DNA of 64,000 bases from Legionella saoudiensis (GTDB lineage Bacteria > Pseudomonadota > Gammaproteobacteria > Legionellales > Legionellaceae). The translations under genes and the position numbers were made by a program. Under the pieces are notes generated by a model, which saw nothing but the letters and a program-made list of their open reading frames with translations, was not told the origin of the DNA and ran no database searches. The stretch covers positions 806,001 through 870,000 of the forward strand of contig NZ_LN901324.1 in NCBI RefSeq assembly GCF_001465875.1, in the 5' to 3' direction. Positions 33,984 through 42,500 of this stretch are shown piece after piece. Positions within the stretch are counted from its first letter, which is position 1, and each line of letters starts with the position of its first letter.

Positions 33984-35681
33984 TTACTGCAATTTATCAT
34001 AGCGACGTAACACATACGCTCCTATATTACGAGCAATTTCCTCTTCTGCAAAAAAAACTTTTCCCTCTATGTCACCTTGCAATAATTTCGCTTCTTTTTC
34101 ATCATGCATACGTACTACAAAATCTACTTCAGGATTTAATTTTTGTGCATTCCCAATCATTTTCCGTCCATCGATGGTGTTTGCGATAAGAATCATCAAC
34201 ATACTTGCATGCCTCACCTGTGCTTGCTCCAATACAAAAGGGTCTGCTGCATCACCATAAATGGCAATGACTCCTTCAGCCCGAAGTTTGGCAATTAATT
34301 CACGATTATTATCTACTACCACATAAGGGATATCTTTTTGGGTTAATAACTGAGCCACCCGCTCACCTACTCGGCCATAGCCAACTAAAACCACTTGCTT
34401 ATGCCGATATTTATCTGGGGTACTAACAGGTAATTGAGCCAATATATCATCTGAGTGCTCAAGAAAAGCCGACCATTTTGAATACTTCTTCGTCCATTTT
34501 TTAATTGGTTCTATTAAACGAAAAATTAAGGGGTTTAAAGCAATAGAAATGAGCGCTCCGGCAAGGATAAAACTTCGCGCTTCTACTGGTAATACGCCAA
34601 AACGTACCCCAAGTTCTGCGAGAATAAAAGAAAACTCCCCGATTTGCGCAAGGCTTGCCGAGACAATTAAGGCTGTATAAAACGGATAACGAAAAAGAAG
34701 GACTAGAACAAAAGCCGCAAAGGATTTTCCCAAAATAATAATGCAGATTACCTCAAAGATTTTTAAAGGATCTCGAACTAATACCATTGGGTTAAATAAC
34801 ATTCCTACAGAGACAAAAAACAACACCGCAAATACATCTCTTAAAGGCAATGAGTCTTCGGCTGCTCGATGACTAAAGGAGGATTCCCGCAAAACCATTC
34901 CAGCAAAAAAAGCACCTAAGGCGAATGAAACGCCAAAAAGCATCGATGCAATATATGCAATACTGATTGCTGCCGCAATAATGCATAAAGTAAATAATTC
35001 ACGTGAGCCGGTACTGGCCACATGCCATAGTACTATAGGAAAAATACGCTTGCCTACTACAAGCATTAAAAGAATAAAGGCCGCAACTTTTGCCAGAGTA
35101 ATACTTAAAACAACGCCAAAAGGATGGGCGTTATCGATTTGCCCTACAGAGCCACCAAGCCAAAAAGAAAAAGGTGGGAGCAAGACCAGTACGACAACCA
35201 TAACCAAATCTTCAACCAAGAGCCAGCCGACCGCAATATGCCCATTAATCGACTCGATAGCTCCTCGCTCTTCCAAAGCACGCAATAAAACTACGGTACT
35301 TGCTACAGATAAAGACAAGCCAAAGATTAATGAGCTTCCATAGCTCCAACCCCACAAAATAGCTACCGCAGCCCCTAATAAGGTGGCAACCACTATTTGC
35401 ACGATTGCTCCCGGTATGGCAATTGCTCTCACTTTCAATAAATCATTAAGCGAAAAATGAAGCCCTACACCAAACATTAATAACATAATACCCAGCTCAG
35501 CTAACTCCTGGGCAATATTTACATCCGCAAAAATACCGGGCGTAAACGGGCCAATCATAATTCCTGCCATTAGATAGCCAACTAAGGTAGGAAGCTTTAA
35601 TTTAAGAGCAAAAAATCCAAACATAACCGCTAAGGCGAAAGCAAATGCAACCGTAGTTATTAATGGTAACGAGTGATGCAT
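33984..35681 (-). CDS. ybaL: YbaL, Kef-type monovalent cation:proton antiporter
   Basis: 565 aa, the size of E. coli YbaL. The N-terminal 400 residues form the CPA2 antiporter domain of about twelve helices, with family landmarks LVGYLMAGIMIGPFTPGIF, LMFGVGLHFSL, SVASTVVLLRALEERGA and GFFFAGMV-like SFALGAFFAGMVLRES. The C-terminal RCK/TrkA-N domain begins near 428 with VVLVGYGRVGERVA, the dinucleotide-binding GxGRVG at 434-439. It sits in the inner membrane and exchanges K+ or another cation for protons under nucleotide control. The ATG follows the upstream gene's TAG by nine bases, with GGGAG right after that stop, so the two genes are cotranscribed. Confidence 0.95.
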   Translation of the reverse strand: MHHSLPLITTVAFAFALAVMFGFFALKLKLPTLVGYLMAGIMIGPFTPGIFADVNIAQELAELGIMLLMFGVGLHFSLNDLLKVRAIAIPGAIVQIVVATLLGAAVAILWGWSYGSSLIFGLSLSVASTVVLLRALEERGAIESINGHIAVGWLLVEDLVMVVVLVLLPPFSFWLGGSVGQIDNAHPFGVVLSITLAKVAAFILLMLVVGKRIFPIVLWHVASTGSRELFTLCIIAAAISIAYIASMLFGVSFALGAFFAGMVLRESSFSHRAAEDSLPLRDVFAVLFFVSVGMLFNPMVLVRDPLKIFEVICIIILGKSFAAFVLVLLFRYPFYTALIVSASLAQIGEFSFILAELGVRFGVLPVEARSFILAGALISIALNPLIFRLIEPIKKWTKKYSKWSAFLEHSDDILAQLPVSTPDKYRHKQVVLVGYGRVGERVAQLLTQKDIPYVVVDNNRELIAKLRAEGVIAIYGDAADPFVLEQAQVRHASMLMILIANTIDGRKMIGNAQKLNPEVDFVVRMHDEKEAKLLQGDIEGKVFFAEEEIARNIGAYVLRRYDKLQ

Positions 35682-35690
35682 ACTTACTCC

Positions 35691-36383
35691 CTATAAGATA
35701 GTGCAATCCCCTGATCTTTGATTAGTATTAACCTCTTCTTCCTTTATTTTTAAGTCCATAAATTGAGTTTTATATTGAGAAGATATGTTCGTTGTATTCA
35801 TCGTTGTTTTGAGGTTTTCAGCTATCGGAGTCAATTCGCCACTTAAGGCTTTTCTGGTGAATTCTAGCGCTTCTCTATAAAGAATATCCTCGTTAGGTGA
35901 GCGACCTTGGTAATATGGCTTGTCTATAATATCGGTCCTTAAAAAATTAAGATCCTTCTGCCGATTGGCAAACACAGTTTTCACATTAGACATATCTATA
36001 AAGTGTATCGTATAACGATGTATTTCATTTTTTTTGCATAATTGTTTTAAATAAGTTTCCATACCTAAAGCAAGATGTGTGTCAAAAATAGAACCAGGAG
36101 GCTCTTCACGAACACTGTCACAAGGGGTGCCTAGTTCAAAATGAATCGGGTTATTTTCAGAATAATAACTTTTTAGTCTGTGTAACCATTCTTTAAAATT
36201 TTCATTAAAACCATTATCTTTATTTTCCATGGTCGAACGCAAATGATAAAATCCATATACTTGCTGCGTTTTCGCATAAAAAGAGGTGCATCCGCCAAAA
36301 CCGGCAGTAAAAATCTCCTTATTTGCATCGAGAGGCTCTATTGCTCCAAGTCCATCCATTTCGACTTCTACACGTTCCCGCAT
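35691..36383 (-). CDS. CNF/CheD-like putative deamidase with C-terminal CaaX box, effector candidate
   Basis: 230 aa, no signal peptide, AAGGA nine bases before the ATG. The last four residues are CTIL, a CaaX prenylation box whose final Leu favours geranylgeranylation by host GGTase-I. The N-terminal part reads AGFGGCTSFYAKTQQVYGFYH. Cys32, preceded by Gly-Gly and followed by Thr, lies exactly 15 residues before His47. CNF1-type toxins use an LSGCT cysteine and a histidine 15 residues later (Cys866/His881) to deamidate Rho-family glutamines; CheD-like enzymes share the fold. Deamidase activity is an inference from this pair; the CaaX tail is direct. A lipidated host-membrane enzyme fits both features. 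Confidence 0.78.
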   Translation of the reverse strand: MRERVEVEMDGLGAIEPLDANKEIFTAGFGGCTSFYAKTQQVYGFYHLRSTMENKDNGFNENFKEWLHRLKSYYSENNPIHFELGTPCDSVREEPPGSIFDTHLALGMETYLKQLCKKNEIHRYTIHFIDMSNVKTVFANRQKDLNFLRTDIIDKPYYQGRSPNEDILYREALEFTRKALSGELTPIAENLKTTMNTTNISSQYKTQFMDLKIKEEEVNTNQRSGDCTIL

Positions 36384-36515
36384 AACGTTGCTTCCTTGAT
36401 AGGCAAGTTGTTATATTATAGATTATATATCCATATCGTAATTATATTTGCATAACTGTTCCAACTAAGAGCACTATGCTACAATTGCTCACATTAATTC
36501 AATTTATGCCTGTTT

Positions 36516-39500
36516 ATGCCTCCTCTAAGCCCTGCTCCTTTTTTGGTTGTTAAAAAGAAAGACCAGTCTTTTTTTTCTCTGGATACAACACCACAGTACT
36601 CTTGGAGCACACAAGCTGGAGGGGTTGAGCAAGACACGAGTCTTCATTTATATAGACTTTTACTTAAAAACTGGCGACAAAACGCTGGCTTTGTACAATT
36701 GGCTAGTAAAGTTCCTATTGTTCCAAAAAGAATAAAGAAAGACAGTAAAACAGCTCCTTCTCTACCAAGAGGAACATTTACGCATAAAATATTTTTAGAA
36801 GATTTTGATGATTTAAATATTAGTCATTGGCCAGATCTTGCCTTTGCCTTCGGTACTATATTGTCTGACATCGTTCGCTATATCCGCCTAGGGGAGCCTG
36901 TTAGTATTAATTTCAGGGAAGTTTTTCTGGTTTCTAAAGGCGAACAGCCTCCTGCACAGTACCGACCAAATGTCGATATATTAGTTCATAGCGCTGCAGA
37001 CTATAGTAAAGCAACCAATCGACTTTCTTACCAGCTCGGAAAATACCTTCTTAATGAATTTAAATTTAATCTTCCTAAGGCTAAATCTAATAGTTTTATT
37101 TGGAGTGACTATAAAACACCTTTAAAAGATTATAATTATTTCGATTCTGCTTTAATGGGCTATCTTTCTTTATATTACCAACGGAATTACCACTCTACGG
37201 AACACCCTGTTATCGCGTTTTCTAACCCCGTTGCAATTGATGAATTACTGCCATTCTTTCAGCATTTAACAGCAAATCGTTCTCATGAATTAATTCTTAT
37301 CCTTAAAGGACCTCAATATGAGGATGAACAGGAAAGGCAAAGAGCTTATGAGGAATTAGTCCAGGTAATTGCTAAGAGCAAATGCAATTTTATAGTGCAT
37401 ATTTTTTTAATTACCAAAGAGAATCTCAATTGCAACTTGCTCGATTTAAAACCTAAATCCCCGGAGAAAACAGATGGACTGCACCCACTAGCCCATGATG
37501 CAGGCTATTATTTTTCCTCAACAAAAGCCATGTCCTCTATTTATCGAGCGATTCAGAGTCATAACCAGGTAAATGATACCTGGTTAAATCGCTTACAACA
37601 GCGCACCACTAAAATAAAGACTCTTGGGGCATACATTCGTGCTCAAGAGGTAAGCAAAAATGTACGTCGTTCAAAAACATTAACTCGAGAGCAATTAAAA
37701 TCTAAAGTTCAATTATCGATTACCCATCAACAAAGCATCGCTCAGCAAGAAGAACTAAGCCAAACGCAGACAGTTAATGAACAAGTTCAGGAACAATTAG
37801 AGCTGGATGTCAATCAGCAGCAAAATTTTACCTTTGAGCGGGAGCTAAATTGGGATTTTAAAATAACATTGGATGGCTTTTGCAAAAAATTAGAGGCTTT
37901 TGCAAAAAAAAATCTGCCCAAAATCGCTGAACACGAACAAGTATTAGAGCAAGCAGGTTACCTTACCCAGTTTTATCTGAAAAAATACAGTAAACTCCAT
38001 TTTTATCAGCAATTAGCGAATGATTCTACCTTTCGTTTACGAGTCGCTGCGCGTTTTTTTGGTCATGCCTTAATTGCAGATGAAAATGATAAAGACAAAC
38101 TAATCAAGGTTCGGCTGCCTCATTACCCAATAGACGCAATGGAAGAATTCATTGCAGATGATTTAATCAATGGGGTTCATCTCTTCTTAGATGGTTTACC
38201 TGCTAAAGAATGTATCATCAAGGACTCCTTTTTCTATGGACGAACTTTATGCGGGCTTAACCGTAACCACACTGCAGTGCGTTTTTTTAATCCACCCCAA
38301 ATTTTCTCTAAATTATCTTATCAATCTCAATTACAAACGGATAAGCGCACCAATAATGTTGAATCGAGCGGATTTCAAGATCCCTTAATTTATTCTGTCT
38401 TACTGCCTGAGGAGCTACTATCTACTGTTGATATAGACTTACAACATGAATTGGTACAAAAGGCAGAACAATTACTAAACTTATTTAAACCCCATCCTCC
38501 ACTTAATGAAAAAGAGATTCTAACACTAGAATCACACTTTTTAAGTTTAGTTCGTTTTTTCTTTCCCAATAATATTGCTGATATTACTCATTTAGAGCAA
38601 TTTATTTCCCAATTTCCAGAACATAATGAAGATAATTTAAAAATTTTACTGCACCTTGTTATTAGCAAGCATAAAAATGGATTGGATGCATTCTTTCAGT
38701 TGCTGTCGTTCTTAAACGCCTATTCTCTGTCAGATTATTTTTATAAAATCCATTTCCAATATGCTTTAAATGTTTCCTCCGTAAATCGGATACTCCATAC
38801 CTACACCTCTAATCCCTTATTAAAACTTGCATCGAAAATTCCAGAGGGAAAACCATTGAATGAATGGCCTGACTTTGAGTTGTTTGCCCTTCATTTCTTG
38901 GTGTTTACTGCAAAAAATGGGCTAGCTCTTGATTATAATGAACTCGCACTGCTGGAACGATTTTGGCAGCGTGTTTATGCAAAATTCTTATTATATAGTG
39001 GCAATCAAGAAGCAGAAACTCAAAAGCTTATGCATCAGCTTACTCAACAACTTATTCATCATGATGGCTTATCAATTGCACCAATTTCTGAACTTAAAAC
39101 ATTCTACGAAGGCTTAGAAGCCCTACTTGATCACGCAATAGCGCAGAATTCTTTAAAAGAACAAATTGATGAAATACGAGATATTTCGTTAGTATACACT
39201 GATGCTCCTTATGCTTGGGAATGGAACGGTTTTAATGTGCTCAGCGCAGAAATGCAAATCTATTCTGCAGCCATTAATCCTTTGACCAAATCCTACGCCA
39301 TATCTCATAAAGAATTAGAGCAAGCGATGATTGCTCACAAGGTGGGTGATAAGCCGCTTAAAACCATGCTGTTTCGTTTTTTGGGAACCCAGAGCCTCCG
39401 TGAGAATCTTGCATTTTATCGCCACTTGCACCAAACCACGACGCAAACCAATGACGAAATCTCTGCCTATATTTCGGAGTTGCTGTGCGCATATCATGCA

Positions 39501-42500
39501 CTTACTTATACTGGAAATGGATATGGCAGCAACATTACGCAAGAAGTATTTAAAGAAAATTTTAATCGTTTTTTAAGTAAGCACCATTTAAATAATGGCT
39601 TATCAGATATCCAACTCTCTGCTGGCATTACCCGTTTTTTCATTCATCTAAACGAACAGTCAACAGACGAGCACAAGGGAATACAAAGCTTATGGAGCAT
39701 TTGGAGAACTCATCAAGTTGATGCATTTAAAATAAGTAACACACCAATTCCCAGCGTTTTTTTAAGAAAGTTTGACGCAAAAAAATTAGGTAATTTTTTA
39801 TTTTCGCAAAGAGAGAATCTGGAAAAAGCACTTCCTGAATTAAATAACAATCCGAAAAGTATAAGAGCTATTATCAATCAATGGGTTGAGGAGTTTAATA
39901 TACCCGCAACGCACAAAAAAATTGTCTTCGCTTATTTAAAAAAGCTTTATCCTGGATTTAATCTCGCGATTCTTTTGCGTAATTTGCCACAAATTAACAA
40001 TTTTTTAGAATCAATAACTTCTATTTCACATAACAATCCCAAAAGCTTTATTTATTTAACACTTGATATTCTGATTGAAAAAAATACCAATACGGATGCC
40101 TTACTGTGTTTTACTCAACTTTTTGCTGAGGAGCTCTCAAAGCATCAGAACCATGCCATTACCGATAAAAAAGCATCTAGCTTGCTTTTAGCACTAGCGA
40201 AAAAATCACATATTTACTGTTGCCTTCCTGAGAAGAAACCCTTAATTAGGGTGCTTTTGGAATCTTTTTTTAACACTGATAATGTCGATAGCCCACTATT
40301 TCTTGTAGACCTAGCCGAAAAATTACTACCGCTAAGTACTAATGAGGCCGAAAAAGTATTTACTACCTTAAGCCAAATGGCAAAAAATAATGATGGACTT
40401 GCTTTTTTAAATACCCACACTTATCTAAGCATGGTGCAATTAAAGGAATTATCCCTATTCTTCACCAAGGTTAAATCGCACTCCTTAGCCATAAATCTTA
40501 TGCAGGACTTATTCAAACAGGATATGGCTTACGATCTGAGCATATTGAATGCGATTTTAAAAGATAAACCCAGTGAAGAAGTCGAATGCTTGTTAAAGCT
40601 AGCTCATAGCATTTGTCAGTACACGGAAGAACCTCTAGTAAATGAATTACGCAAGTTAATGAATAAGCCTTTGCCTGAATTAAAAAAACTAGTCCAGCTT
40701 CATCAAGTGCAATTTATTAGCGCATCAGAAATTTTAACTTTATTAGACACCCCGTCTTTAAACGAAGCAATAGCTCACCTTAAACGTCAAAAATCTGAGG
40801 AAAATCGACAACGTTTTGAATATAACCCTCAGTTTGTCAAAGAGAAAATTGCGGGCATTAAATTAAAATCTCATGAAACGAATGAGAATTTGCCTTTAAG
40901 CCAAGAAGAACAAGACCGCTTATGGGCTGATTATCAATTATTAATGTCCTATATGGTTGAAAAACCATTTAAATTCGAATCATCAGGAATCATAAAAGAA
41001 TGCACCATACATGATTTAGATGAAGCTGATTTTCCAATTCTATTTAAAACATTACAAGAGCGCATCGCTAAAGGCGAAGACCGTCATCATAATCAATTAC
41101 TTTTAATTGCCTTAAGTGCCGAAGCACTTTACCAGAGTACGAAAAAGTTTCCTCGCTGTACTCAAATACTCACTTTATTAAAACGCCTGCGCTATTCTGA
41201 AAATTTAATTCATGAGCTTAAAACGGGTGAAGGAAAGAGTATTGTGGGCGCCATGCATGGTGCTTGGCTTTGTGGATTAGGACATACTGTCGATATAGCT
41301 ACAGAAAACGACGAATTAGCTCGTAATGCCTTAGAAAAATTTGGACCATTTTATCAATACTTAGGGATTGCTCATGGAAAAGATATCCTTGCTGCACAAA
41401 GCATCCATTCTGAATACATTGTTAATGGCATAAATTATTCGACAGCATCAAATATTGCTCTTTTCCGTGCACGCATGGCTTTAGAAAAGAAACCCCTGCC
41501 TAAAAACCCTGCCTTAGTATGTGATGAAATTGATGCCATATTAACAAGCACCATCCAGTTTCGCCTGGCTGCAACCTTAGATCCATTATTAAATGATACC
41601 AAAAAATGGACCCAGATTTATCAGATAGTACTTGAGTTTGTAAAAGAGAATGAACTTTTTATAAATAACCCATGCAGTGATCAAGAAGACATTTTAAATT
41701 TAAAAAATTATTTTATTGCCAAAAATCCCGATAAAGAGTTCCTTGAGTTTACAAATAAAATTTCAGATGAGTTGCTTAATATCTTAATCGAATCATCAAT
41801 GGTGGCTCACGAATTAGAGGAAAAAGTTGATTACTATGTGGTTGAAACTATCGGTACTTCTGAGAAACGATATTATGCGGCACCGATTATTGCCAGTACC
41901 AAAAGACCCGATCCCAAAGTAAGCTATTCAGAATACGTGCAACAGTTATTACATACCTTACTTAATAACAAAAAACCGCCACCTGCTCATCCTTTTGTTG
42001 TTGAGCCATGTACAGAAACATTATTGGCCATCAGTGCTAAGAATTTTTTTGATTATTATCGCTTAAATGATGGACCTATTGTAGGGTTAACAGGAACCTC
42101 AGGCGCTCGTGTTGAGCTGGTCGAGTTCTATGAGGAACAAGGATTAGTTGCATTTAAGTATCCAACCTTCTATCCGGATCTTGCTGAAGATTTAGGCCTG
42201 GTCACCGCATTTGGACCCGAAGATCATCAGAAAAAAATTCATGAATGGATTGAGGCTTATAAGCGAGAAAACCCTTCTCAACCAATTCTATTAATCACTC
42301 CATCACCTCAAGCCACAGAAAATATATGGGGCTATTTAAAAACCAGAACCCAATGGTCGTTGCAATGTTTTCATGGCTATGCAGAAACTGGAAAGTCAGA
42401 GGAAAATGTCATTTATACTGCAGGTAAGGAGGATTTTCTTACTTTAGCTAATCAAAGCTTAGCACGAGGGGCAGATATTGATCCGGAGCATGAACAGGGA

